In this document: piece after piece, positions 44,608 through 53,155 of the stretch | How positions within the stretch are numbered: position 1 is the first letter of the stretch | Layout: each line of letters starts with the position of its first letter | Assembly: GCF_033095945.1 (NCBI RefSeq) | Contig: NZ_AP026800.1 | Coordinates: forward strand, 62,001 to 126,000 | Direction: 5' to 3' | Source: Bombiscardovia apis | GTDB taxonomy: Bacteria; Actinomycetota; Actinomycetes; Actinomycetales; Bifidobacteriaceae | Length of the DNA: 64,000 bases | Notes under the pieces: model-generated | Told to the model about the DNA's origin: nothing | The model's database searches: none | Seen by the model: only the letters and a program-made list of their open reading frames with translations | Made by a program: the position numbers and the translations under genes

Positions 44608-45888
44608 TTAGCCCCTGGATCCATTGGCATAGAAGCGAGCTAGGGTTTCGCGCTTGTACTCGTCGAAGTAACCGCCGTCGATTGAGGCGCGGATTTCGTC
44701 GAGGAGGCGCACGAAGAAGTGCTCGTTGTGAATCGTGGCCAGCGTGAAACCGTTGAATTCGTGGGCGTGAAGCAGATGGCAGATGTAAGCGCGCGAGTAG
44801 TGCTGGCAGGCGTAGCAGCTGCAGTCCGCCTCGATGGGAGTGTAATCGTGCCTAAACTGGGTGCGCTTAATGTTCCATCGTCCGTCTCGTGTAAACACGG
44901 CCCCGTTGCGCCCGCAGCGAGCAGGGGAGACGCAGTCGAAGGTATCACCTCCGTTTTCTACGCCAGCAAAAATGTCGTCGACGGCCGCAATGCCGAGTAC
45001 ATGCCGGGGCCGGGATTCAGGCATTTCGTCGCATATCCAAGCGCAGGTCTGCCCTAGCAGTCGCTTCTCAATAGCGCCGCCGATGCCCACGCCATCAAAG
45101 TCAAGCGAGGCGATTTGCCCAGCAGCCCGCCGCCGTAGGTCCTCATAATTGGCCCCCTGTACCACTCCGTAGAGCGCCTGGTAGGGCTTGCCTGCCCGCT
45201 CGGCAGTAAGCCGCTGGTGTTCTGCCACGCACCGCTTGGCCCAGCGGAAGGTGCGTTCCACCGAGCGCTCTTGGTAGCCGCGTGTGTTCATCAGCGTAGT
45301 CAGCTCGTCGAAGGCAAACATAATATCTGCGCCGATCTTGTGCTGAATGCCCATCGAAATCTCAGCCGAAAAGCGGTGCTCATTGCCGTTGAGCGGCGAC
45401 TTAAAGGTCACTCCGTCTTCGTCTACAAAAGCTAAGCGTTCCTTACCTTCAGCAATCACATCGTCTGACTTCATGCCGGTCACGTCCATAGCGAGCGTCT
45501 TTTTGAAACCGGCACCGAGCGAGAGCACTTGGAATCCGCCCGAATCGGTGAAAGTAGGCCCATCCCAGCCCATAAACTTTCCTAAGCCGCCTGCTTCGTC
45601 GAGCACTTCCTCGCCCGGCCGCTCAAAGAGGTGGAAGGCGTTGGAAAGCAGCGCTTGAGCTCCTAAGTCGCGCATCTGCTCAGGCAAGACTGCCTTCATG
45701 GCGGCTTGGGTAGCCACGGGAATGAAGGCGGGCGTGCGAATATCGCCGTGTGGCGTGTGAATAATGCCGGTTCGCCCGTACCGCGCCCCGTCTCTGCCCA
45801 GCCCTTCGGCAGTTGAGGAGAGACGATTTGTGTTCTCAAAGCTGAATGTGCCGGGGTTGCCAGCTAAAGTTTCGCTACTTGTACTCAT
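44608..45888 (-). CDS. tgt: Queuine tRNA-ribosyltransferase
   Basis: Tgt exchanges guanine 34 in tRNAs with GUN anticodons for queuine or a precursor. The protein has 426 residues. It shows THGDIRTPAFIPVATQAAMK, SNAFHLFERPGEE, TDSGGFQVLSLG (with the catalytic aspartate region) and FDELTTL. The C-terminal zinc site is CSCYACQHYSRAYICHLLHAHE (three Cys and one His). The segment usually read as FDCVxPxRxxRNG appears as FDCVSPARCGRNG. No genes for preQ1 or queuosine synthesis lie nearby, so the cell may import queuine or encode the pathway elsewhere. The ribosome site (GAGTTGTG) is weak. Confidence 0.93.
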   Translation of the reverse strand: MSTSSETLAGNPGTFSFENTNRLSSTAEGLGRDGARYGRTGIIHTPHGDIRTPAFIPVATQAAMKAVLPEQMRDLGAQALLSNAFHLFERPGEEVLDEAGGLGKFMGWDGPTFTDSGGFQVLSLGAGFKKTLAMDVTGMKSDDVIAEGKERLAFVDEDGVTFKSPLNGNEHRFSAEISMGIQHKIGADIMFAFDELTTLMNTRGYQERSVERTFRWAKRCVAEHQRLTAERAGKPYQALYGVVQGANYEDLRRRAAGQIASLDFDGVGIGGAIEKRLLGQTCAWICDEMPESRPRHVLGIAAVDDIFAGVENGGDTFDCVSPARCGRNGAVFTRDGRWNIKRTQFRHDYTPIEADCSCYACQHYSRAYICHLLHAHEFNGFTLATIHNEHFFVRLLDEIRASIDGGYFDEYKRETLARFYANGSRG

Positions 45889-45981
45889 AATTCACAACTC
45901 TAGCGAAAGCCCGGTAGCAGTGGCGTTTTGGCCTGCGCTGGCAGTGAATTTATGCAAATATGCGGCAAAGTTCATGGTGAG

Positions 45982-46011
45982 TTCCAGATAACGTTCAGAA
46001 AACTTTCAGAA
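45982..46011. promoter_or_regulatory. Direct repeats before htrA, likely response-regulator site
   Basis: TTCCAGA (45982), TTCAGAA (45994) and TTCAGAA (46005) repeat with a period of 11-12 bases, a spacing typical of OmpR/PhoB-type regulators. CTTGTTTTTACTGTATACAC follows and may hold the promoter hexamers. Confidence 0.4.
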
Positions 46012-46147
46012 TACTTGTTTTTACTGTATACACATAGCAAAGGTGGCGTGAAGCGCGGCCGTTGGCACGTATAATCATCGCAGTGACTCGGTGATGTGCG
46101 AGTTGAGGCGCGGCGGCGAGACGCGTGCAAAGCGTGAAGGAGCAGTA

Positions 46148-48127
46148 ATGGCGGACGATAAGAACATTAACCCCTGGAACGGGCAGGGAGGCCAGCAGCC
46201 TTGGCAGCCCAATCAGGCGAGCGGCGATTCCAACAATGCATCGCAGCAGGAGTCGGGCCACGAAGACAGCCACGATTCGGAGCATTCGCTGCACTCGCAG
46301 CCCTCCGGCACTGTCGGCGAGCAAACTGGCGCAAGCAATGTGAACGGCGATATCAATTCCAGCGAGCAAGGTGGTGAGAGTGCACACATGGCACCCACTA
46401 CTTCCGCAGATTCGCCTGAATCGGCAGCAACTTTGCCCGCGAGCTCAACTCCCACGCCCGCTGATTCGCATGCCCCCTACCAGCCGGCCCCCCTCTTCGG
46501 AGCTTATGCGCCAACTACGCAGATGAATAATGGAAACCCTGCCCAGGGCGAGCAGCCTACGCAGCCCATTCAGCCAGTAGACGGGCAAGGCAGCGCAAAC
46601 GGCAATGGCAATGGCGGCGGCTTCATCTTCGGCGCTCCCGCAAGCGACAATTCCAGCGAGCAGGGCAATAACGCGAGCCGTCAATCCCCGCTTTTTGGCG
46701 TATTTTCGCGCCCGCAGGGTCAGCAAAATCAGCCCGGCCAGCCTCAGCAGCCAGCTCCGGCAGGTGGCCCCGGCATTCCCGGTTCTTTCCCTCCGGCCGG
46801 CGGTCAGCCTGGTCAGCAGCCTCAGCCTGGTCAGCCCTACCCTGCTCAGGGCGTCAGCAACCAGCAGTCTCGCACTGTTTGGACCGCAGTCATTGCCGCT
46901 GTGCTTTCCGCAGCGCTTATGCTCGGTCTCGGTTGGGCAGCTATTTCGAACGGTTGGATTACGGTTCCCTCTTCCTCGTCGCTGAGTTCGGTTAATTCCA
47001 ATAATTCCGGCTCTGGCTCGGCCAAGGTTGAGGCGGGCCAAGCTCCCGATTGGCAGGCCGTGGCTAAGAAGGTATCGGAATCCGTGGTCTCAATCCAGGT
47101 GCAGGTCAAAGATGGTGTGGGCGCAGGTTCCGGTGCTATCGTCGACAACCAAGGCCATGTCATCACCAACAACCACGTGGTTTCCGGCGCTGAAAAGATT
47201 CAGGTCACCCTCTCCAACGGTCAGCTATATACGGCCACCGTTGTAGGCGCTGATTCGACCGCCGATTTGGCAGTGATTAAGCTCGAAGATTCCGCCAAAG
47301 ACCTCAAGCCAGTTGAATTTGCTGATTCCGACAAGTTGGCAGTCGGCGAAGGCGTTATGGCTATTGGCAACCCGCTGGGCTACGAAAACACAGCTACTAC
47401 TGGCATCATCTCCGCTCTGAACCGCCCCGTTTCGGTTATGGACGAGTCCGGCAGCAACCCAGTGGTAACCAACGCCATCCAGCTTGACGCCGCCATTAAC
47501 CAAGGCAATTCGGGCGGCCCCACCTTTAACGCTGCTGGTCAGGTCGTAGGCATCAATTCCTCGATTGCTTCCACCACCAACAGCAAGGCTCAGGCAGGCT
47601 CTATCGGTATCGGTTTCGCCATTCCCTCCAATTTGGTTAAGCGTATCGGCGACGAAATCATCAAGGATGGCAAGGTCAAGCACGTGGCCCTAGGCATCAC
47701 GATTCAGTCCGGCAATGCTGAGGCAGACGGTGTCACTCGCGGTGGTGCCAAGGTAGTCAAGGTAAATTCCGGCGGCCCGGCAGACAAGGCCGGTATTAAG
47801 GCCAACGACACTATCGTAGCTTTCAACGATCAGGCAGTCAGCAACAACTACTCGCTGCTAGGCTTCGTACGCGCTGCCCAGTTTGGCTCGAATGCTAAGA
47901 TTACGGTGGTTCGCGATGGCAAGGCTCTGGATTTGAACGTCACGATGGACCAAGAAGAGCAGGCAGTGACCGCTACTCCGAAGTCCGATCCGAATGGCCG
48001 CAGTAAGAAGAAGTCCGACGGTAATTCCGACGGCGATTCGAATGGTGACTCCAACGGCAATGGTAATAATAATGGTAACGACGGCGATGGCTTCTTCGAC
48101 CCGTTCGATTACTTCTTCGGCCAGTGA
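46148..48127 (+). CDS. htrA: HtrA/DegP-family membrane-anchored serine protease
   Basis: This 659-residue envelope protease degrades or refolds damaged exported proteins. The start is the ATG at 46148, 6-7 bases after AAGGAG; a longer frame upstream passes through that site. Residues 1-245 are a low-complexity cytoplasmic region rich in Gln, Pro, Asn and Gly. Then come a helix (TVWTAVIAAVLSAALMLGLG), a trypsin-like domain with the histidine in ITNNHVVSG, the aspartate in STADLAVIKLED and the serine in NQGNSGGPTFN, and one PDZ domain (GVTRGGAKVVKVNSGGPADK). A tail of Asn/Gly/Asp (GNGNNNGNDGDGFFDPFDYFF) ends it. A terminator follows. Confidence 0.93.
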   Translation: MADDKNINPWNGQGGQQPWQPNQASGDSNNASQQESGHEDSHDSEHSLHSQPSGTVGEQTGASNVNGDINSSEQGGESAHMAPTTSADSPESAATLPASSTPTPADSHAPYQPAPLFGAYAPTTQMNNGNPAQGEQPTQPIQPVDGQGSANGNGNGGGFIFGAPASDNSSEQGNNASRQSPLFGVFSRPQGQQNQPGQPQQPAPAGGPGIPGSFPPAGGQPGQQPQPGQPYPAQGVSNQQSRTVWTAVIAAVLSAALMLGLGWAAISNGWITVPSSSSLSSVNSNNSGSGSAKVEAGQAPDWQAVAKKVSESVVSIQVQVKDGVGAGSGAIVDNQGHVITNNHVVSGAEKIQVTLSNGQLYTATVVGADSTADLAVIKLEDSAKDLKPVEFADSDKLAVGEGVMAIGNPLGYENTATTGIISALNRPVSVMDESGSNPVVTNAIQLDAAINQGNSGGPTFNAAGQVVGINSSIASTTNSKAQAGSIGIGFAIPSNLVKRIGDEIIKDGKVKHVALGITIQSGNAEADGVTRGGAKVVKVNSGGPADKAGIKANDTIVAFNDQAVSNNYSLLGFVRAAQFGSNAKITVVRDGKALDLNVTMDQEEQAVTATPKSDPNGRSKKKSDGNSDGDSNGDSNGNGNNNGNDGDGFFDPFDYFFGQ

Positions 48128-48473
48128 TAATCACAGCTTCCGGCGCTAGCACTTGCTAGTTCGGCTGGTCAGCTGGTGAATCAAAAGGGGCGGTGCATGG
48201 GCGTAATAGCTCGCGCACCGCCCCTTTTACGTCCACGACAGACGAAATTACTAGCGTTTGCGTTGGGCGTCGCCTCGCTTTCTTCCTATATATCGCTTGT
48301 ATTGGTGAATGCTCAACACTATCTAGCCCATACATAGCGGCGAACGAGTGGTGAAGGCTTGGCGCTCTTACCCGCTGTGCTATCGGCGAATGCTAGTGTT
48401 GCCATAGGCGTGAGTATGGGGTCCTTGCGCTAGTGATGCTGCTGTCATGGGCATGGAAAGGGATGGTTTGGGG
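48128..48473. other. Intergenic region between htrA and the first pilin-like gene
   Basis: It holds the htrA terminator (48183-48228). Beyond that I see no gene and no clear promoter; GGTGAATGCTCAACAC (near 48306) and GGCGAATGCTAGTGTT (near 48385) look alike and may be related sites. Confidence 0.45.
48183..48228 (+). terminator. Terminator after htrA
   Basis: AAAAGGGGCGGTGC at 48183-48196 pairs with GCACCGCCCCTTTT at 48215-48228, a perfect 14-bp stem with a T tail. Confidence 0.9.
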
Positions 48474-50519
48474 ATGAGCATCTGGTCTACTGTTGGGAAG
48501 TCGAGTCGCCGTGGTCGCAGTGCCGGGCTGCCCCGCGAGGTCTGCCGCGCAGCTGCACTGCTATTCGCAATCTTGTTGGCTCTGTCCACTTTGATTGCTC
48601 CTTGCGTGGCTTTTGCCACCAATCCCTACGATAATTCCGACGACTTCGTGGCAGACGGCTCAACAGGCCCCAAACCCGCAGTCACACTCACCATCACTAA
48701 ACTGCTTACAACTCACCCCGGCAAGGCCGCGACCGGCTCTCGCAAAGACATACAAACTTCCGAGCCTCTAGGCGTGGGTGTGAGCTTCACTCTGCAAGAG
48801 GTAAAGCCCGCGGGTTCGGCCCAGCCTGACACTATGAAACCGGGCACGCCCAGCACTTACGAGCTGGTCAAAGATGCCGCCGGCGTTCCCATAGTTTATA
48901 AGGGCGTTACTAACAATGTGGGGCAGATTACCTGCGGCTCTGATGCGGCGTACGGCATCTGGAAACGCACCGATTCGGTTGGTAATCCCACTACGGCGGT
49001 CGGCGCTTTTCCCGATGGCGAGCACTACTATTTGCTTACTGAGACTGATTCTCCCTACGCGGCCCCGGGTTCTACCGGTCAAGCCAGTTATGAGCGATCT
49101 GAGCCCAGCATTTTCGACTTGCCTCACCGAGCGTCTTACAAAGATAGTAATGACAAAACGGTCAACGGTCTTGTCTATAAGGTCAGTATTTTCCTAAAAA
49201 ACGTTGCCGCTGATAGCAAGGGCGATTTGACTAAGCGCGCAGTGTCCATTAATGGCAATGCGGATGCCCCGCAGGTGGTCAAAGTTGGCGATATCATCAC
49301 CTACGCCATCGAACAAAAGCTTTACGTCGATCCCACTCCAATCCCCGCCGACAGCAAGCTTGACCTCGCCGAGATTGCAAACCTCCGTGCATCTGGAGAC
49401 AGCACCAACCCCTACTTCACCTTCGCTGACCAGCTTCCCTCAGTGTTGAGCCTGAGCTCCGGCCCCTCGCTCGAATTGCTCTGGGATCAAGACGGTATAC
49501 CTCAGTCCATGCTTTTGACTGGCCCGCCAGCCCGATCCGGTGTCTCCTGCGGCAGCACAACTTCGTCTGGCATCACTTCTGTATCATGCTCCTTAAGCGC
49601 GACAGACGATGTAATCGATACGCTCAACCATCATCCCGCATCCAGTCAGGTATCGAATGTGCGGCTCCGGCTTCAATTGAGCGCTCAACTTACCACAGCG
49701 AGCAGTAATGCAGCCAGTGCGCAAGGCAGACTGGTCAATGAGGCTCACACCAATTTTCGCGACCTTCCGAGCGGTTCCTTCTTGGGGCAAGATTTCACTG
49801 CCCAGTCTCGCTTGTTATCAGCAGGATTCCAGTTTGTAGTCACGGATTTGAGCGGTTCCACTGGTCTGCCCGGTGCCAAATTCCGACTGACGGAGCCCGG
49901 TAATCCTGATAATTATTTGTGCGCTGACGGCAAATTTTATAAGGAGAGCGAGGCGGCTGGCGCAGGCATCCAAATTATTGAGGCCGTTTCAAATACCGAT
50001 GGTGTCGTAACTTTCGTGGGCCTGCCGCTCTTCGATTCCGGTGCTCCAGCAGTGGCCTCTGCTGCCAATAATCGCTTAAGGTTTGAGCTAGTTGAATCGC
50101 ACCCGCCTCTGGTCGGCTCTACCCAGTATGAGGGCCCTACTGTTCCTTTTGGCATGGTAGATTTTAGTGCTTTTGCTGGCGAAAAGTTGAGCAAACTGCA
50201 GGTGAGTAAGACCATTAATAAGTCGGGTTTGACCCAGCAGGGCAGCTTCTCCTTTGGTCGATTCGCCGCTAATATTGCCAATCCCTCGCCGCATAAAGAT
50301 ACAGACGGAAATTCCATTACGCTGGGAGTAATCAACTGGGCCCCGGAAAAGGGCGAGATACAGCCAGTTGGCACGGTGAATGCCATACCGCTCACTGGTG
50401 GCCGGGGCGTAGCCATCTTCTTGATAGCGGGATTGCTTCTTATGGTTGCGTCCTATGGGATGAAGCACATACATACTCCGCGGATGCAACAGGTGCGGCA
50501 TCGGCGTTCGAGCAAATAA
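48474..50519 (+). CDS. LPxTG-type isopeptide pilin-like protein, probable minor or tip pilin
   Basis: This ~681-residue surface protein has a signal peptide (RAAALLFAILLALSTLIAPCVAFA). An N-terminal domain with TLTITKLLTTHPG follows, then a fimbrial D2-type isopeptide domain (VVKVGDIITYAIEQKLYVDP) and a SpaA-like domain with an E-box-like FELVESHPP. The sorting signal is IPLTGG, followed by a helix and a basic tail. The segment that in backbone pilins carries the YPKN pilin motif reads IFLKN here, so it is more likely a minor or tip subunit. Starts at 48447 and 48453 are also in frame; I prefer 48474 because AAAGGG lies 11 bases upstream. No sortase gene is adjacent. Confidence 0.85.
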   Translation: MSIWSTVGKSSRRGRSAGLPREVCRAAALLFAILLALSTLIAPCVAFATNPYDNSDDFVADGSTGPKPAVTLTITKLLTTHPGKAATGSRKDIQTSEPLGVGVSFTLQEVKPAGSAQPDTMKPGTPSTYELVKDAAGVPIVYKGVTNNVGQITCGSDAAYGIWKRTDSVGNPTTAVGAFPDGEHYYLLTETDSPYAAPGSTGQASYERSEPSIFDLPHRASYKDSNDKTVNGLVYKVSIFLKNVAADSKGDLTKRAVSINGNADAPQVVKVGDIITYAIEQKLYVDPTPIPADSKLDLAEIANLRASGDSTNPYFTFADQLPSVLSLSSGPSLELLWDQDGIPQSMLLTGPPARSGVSCGSTTSSGITSVSCSLSATDDVIDTLNHHPASSQVSNVRLRLQLSAQLTTASSNAASAQGRLVNEAHTNFRDLPSGSFLGQDFTAQSRLLSAGFQFVVTDLSGSTGLPGAKFRLTEPGNPDNYLCADGKFYKESEAAGAGIQIIEAVSNTDGVVTFVGLPLFDSGAPAVASAANNRLRFELVESHPPLVGSTQYEGPTVPFGMVDFSAFAGEKLSKLQVSKTINKSGLTQQGSFSFGRFAANIANPSPHKDTDGNSITLGVINWAPEKGEIQPVGTVNAIPLTGGRGVAIFLIAGLLLMVASYGMKHIHTPRMQQVRHRRSSK

Positions 50520-50763
50520 CGCACCTATCGAAACGGTGCAAGCATTTGTTTAGTTGGTGTGTGTAAGCGTCGCGAACTTACATCTTTGGTATTTGGAACT
50601 ATGGTCGAGGCCTGCTAAAGTAATCAATAGAGTGTCGGCACTAGTGTGCCCTGCCAGCTGCGCAGGGTTGCAGGGGATTCTAGTGGTGGCCCTGAGAAAG
50701 CGTTGGGGAAACTTCCGACCGGGGAGTTGGAAGTGTACGAGGTATTGGTAAGAAGGGTGTGTT

Positions 50764-53001
50764 ATGCACGAGCATTCACAACAGCTTTGGCAGAAGAGTA
50801 GAGCCAAAGTAGTAGGGCTCCTGAGCTTGGTTCTTGCGACCATTATGGTTCTGGCCGTCTTGCCGGCTGCCCACGCAGACACCATTACTTACACCTACGA
50901 CACGGTCGACCAGTTCATTGCTGGTACCAGTGCTACCCAAAACGGCAAGCTGACTGTAACCAAGCTGCTTACCAAGCAGGGCGGCGTTAAAGCTACCGGT
51001 GCTGATAAAGACAAGAACTCTGCACCTTCGGGAGAGCCCGGCGTTGGCGTTCCTTTCCAGCTCACTAGGGTCGAGCCCAAACCTGGTGTAACTGCTGGTG
51101 GCATGAAGCCCAATGAGGAAGCTACTACCTTCAACAGGGTGTCTCCGGTTTACCGCGGTACCACTGATGCCACGGGTACTATTAAAAACGGTACTGGTAC
51201 GGGCATTGGTTTCTGGCAGAATGTCACCGCTGGCGGTGCTGCTGTGCCTAACTTCCCCAAAGATAACGGCGCTGGTGTTGCTTACTATTACCTTCTAGAA
51301 GAGCTCACAACAGGCAATCCTTACTTGGGTCATGATAATTCTGAAACTGATATCAACTACTCGATAGCCGAGAAGTCTATCTTCGACATTCCTTACCGAG
51401 CAACCAACACAAAGACCACTAAGGATGGCGCGGGCAATGTGGTGGGCACTCCGACCACTGAAGATGGCTTCGTCTACAACCTGCACGTATACCCCAAGAA
51501 TGTGCTTGAGTCTAAGCTCAGTAAAAAAGTTGTTAAGGTCACTAACTTTGATGGGAGCGTAACTCGACCAGGTAAAGTTGCTCAAATTGGAGACAAGATA
51601 ACTTGGGAGATTACTCAGAAACTGTATGACGGCAATCTAGGCAGCAGTTTGAACGGCGATGGCAAATTAGATTTGGGCGAAATTCGTGGAGCTGCCGCCA
51701 ACGTTGATGTTTTAAAGATTGCTGATAGGCAGCCCATGGCTCAAGACGGCCAGACGGGCGTCAAGGTAAAACTCAACTGGACAGATAATGGTCAGCCTGC
51801 TAGTCAAGATTTGGATGACAGAGCGAGTAATCCCGCTGGCAGCTATACCGTTGATACCCTTGAGGGCAACCTTGGCCGTAACACATACGGTAGCGCAACA
51901 GGCGATTTGCTGCCCGCTTCCGGAGATACTGCAGATACCAACCACGACTTTACTAGCTGGGGCAAGGTATACACCTTTAGAAACTATTCAATAGCTGAAA
52001 GCATAGGAACTCTGGCTGGTCGCTACCAACCTGGACATACCTACACGGATATTTTCTTGACTATAACCTATAACACTCAGCTTTTGGACCAGTCAACTAC
52101 TGGCGTTAAAAGTGCTCACGTTAATTCCGGAGAAGCAGATCCCGCAGGATACTTAACCAATACCGTAGCTTCCGATAATATCGATAACTACTCCAAGGCT
52201 CCTGTGCGCTTCAATGTAGCTCTGCCCACACCGGGTTTCCAATTCGCCAAGAGCAACAAGGTCGATGGCAACACAACTCTGGCGGGTGTATCCGGAGCAG
52301 TGTTCCGCATTACCAAGACAGGCACTAAAAACCAGTTCTTATGCGATGACGGCCAGTATCACGTGGACTCAGATATCAAGCCCTCAGGTACTGGCGGCGT
52401 TCATGCTTTGGAAGCTCGTTCCAACAAGGACGGCGTAGTCACTTTTATTGGCTTACCAATAATTGATTCCTCTACCAATGCCGTGTATGCGAATACTGCC
52501 CAGAATATTGATAAGCTTCAATTTGGTATTCTCGAGTACACTCGGCCAGTGTATGACAATCCGAATTATGACCCAGGTCAGCCGGTAGATCCTGTCAACA
52601 ATCCCGAGAAACTGACCTACGAGGGACCGTCGGATTCCTTCGAGACGATTAGTTTCATTTCCTACGCTGGAAAGACCCGGAGTGAATTGGAAGCAGCCGG
52701 TCAAGGAATTGCCGGTGATGTCAGCGGCCTTAATTTCAAGGATTATAAGACTCCCAACATTCCTACGAACGGCACGAACCCCTTCAAAAACGCTAAAGGC
52801 GAGGAAATTAGGCTCGCGCTGGTGAACTGGCGTAAGGACCAGAAGGATCCTGCAATTGTGGGTGCTCTGCCCTTAACCGGTGGCCGAGGTATTATGTGGA
52901 TGCTGGTAGCTGGCGTAAGCATTATGTTTGCTGGACTCGTCTACACCTACCGGAGTAATTCTCGGAATGAATACTCCCGACCGGCACACGCGGCTAAATA
53001 A
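50764..53001 (+). CDS. Major pilin-like protein with YPKN motif and LPLTG signal
   Basis: This 745-residue protein has a signal peptide (VVGLLSLVLATIMVLAVLPAAHA) and isopeptide domains: TVTKLLTKQGG, a D2-type domain (QIGDKITWEITQKLYDG) and a C-terminal SpaA-like domain (AGVSGAVFRITKTG). The pilin motif VYPKN, whose lysine forms the bond between subunits, lies near residue 245. The E-box-like stretch is FGILEYTRP. The sorting signal is LPLTGGRG with a helix and a basic tail. It follows the other pilin-like gene by 244 bases and is followed by a strong terminator. Class C sortases at 38.8-41.5 kb are candidates for polymerising it; that link is inference. Confidence 0.9.
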   Translation: MHEHSQQLWQKSRAKVVGLLSLVLATIMVLAVLPAAHADTITYTYDTVDQFIAGTSATQNGKLTVTKLLTKQGGVKATGADKDKNSAPSGEPGVGVPFQLTRVEPKPGVTAGGMKPNEEATTFNRVSPVYRGTTDATGTIKNGTGTGIGFWQNVTAGGAAVPNFPKDNGAGVAYYYLLEELTTGNPYLGHDNSETDINYSIAEKSIFDIPYRATNTKTTKDGAGNVVGTPTTEDGFVYNLHVYPKNVLESKLSKKVVKVTNFDGSVTRPGKVAQIGDKITWEITQKLYDGNLGSSLNGDGKLDLGEIRGAAANVDVLKIADRQPMAQDGQTGVKVKLNWTDNGQPASQDLDDRASNPAGSYTVDTLEGNLGRNTYGSATGDLLPASGDTADTNHDFTSWGKVYTFRNYSIAESIGTLAGRYQPGHTYTDIFLTITYNTQLLDQSTTGVKSAHVNSGEADPAGYLTNTVASDNIDNYSKAPVRFNVALPTPGFQFAKSNKVDGNTTLAGVSGAVFRITKTGTKNQFLCDDGQYHVDSDIKPSGTGGVHALEARSNKDGVVTFIGLPIIDSSTNAVYANTAQNIDKLQFGILEYTRPVYDNPNYDPGQPVDPVNNPEKLTYEGPSDSFETISFISYAGKTRSELEAAGQGIAGDVSGLNFKDYKTPNIPTNGTNPFKNAKGEEIRLALVNWRKDQKDPAIVGALPLTGGRGIMWMLVAGVSIMFAGLVYTYRSNSRNEYSRPAHAAK

Positions 53002-53017
53002 CTCCATGTATGAGCTG

Positions 53018-53060
53018 AAGAGAGCCGAACAGTTAAAACTGTTCGGCTCTCTTCATTTTT
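53018..53060 (+). terminator. Strong terminator after the pilin gene
   Basis: AAGAGAGCCGAACAGT at 53018-53033 pairs with ACTGTTCGGCTCTCTT at 53038-53053, a perfect 16-bp stem with a 4-base loop followed by CATTTTT. Confidence 0.92.
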
Positions 53061-53155
53061 GCGTTCGTAGAGACCTTCTATGCTTAGACCTAAGAGCATT
53101 TCGCAAATGCGCAAATAGGAGTAAGATGGAACTTTTAGCATGTTGAGGAGGAAGC

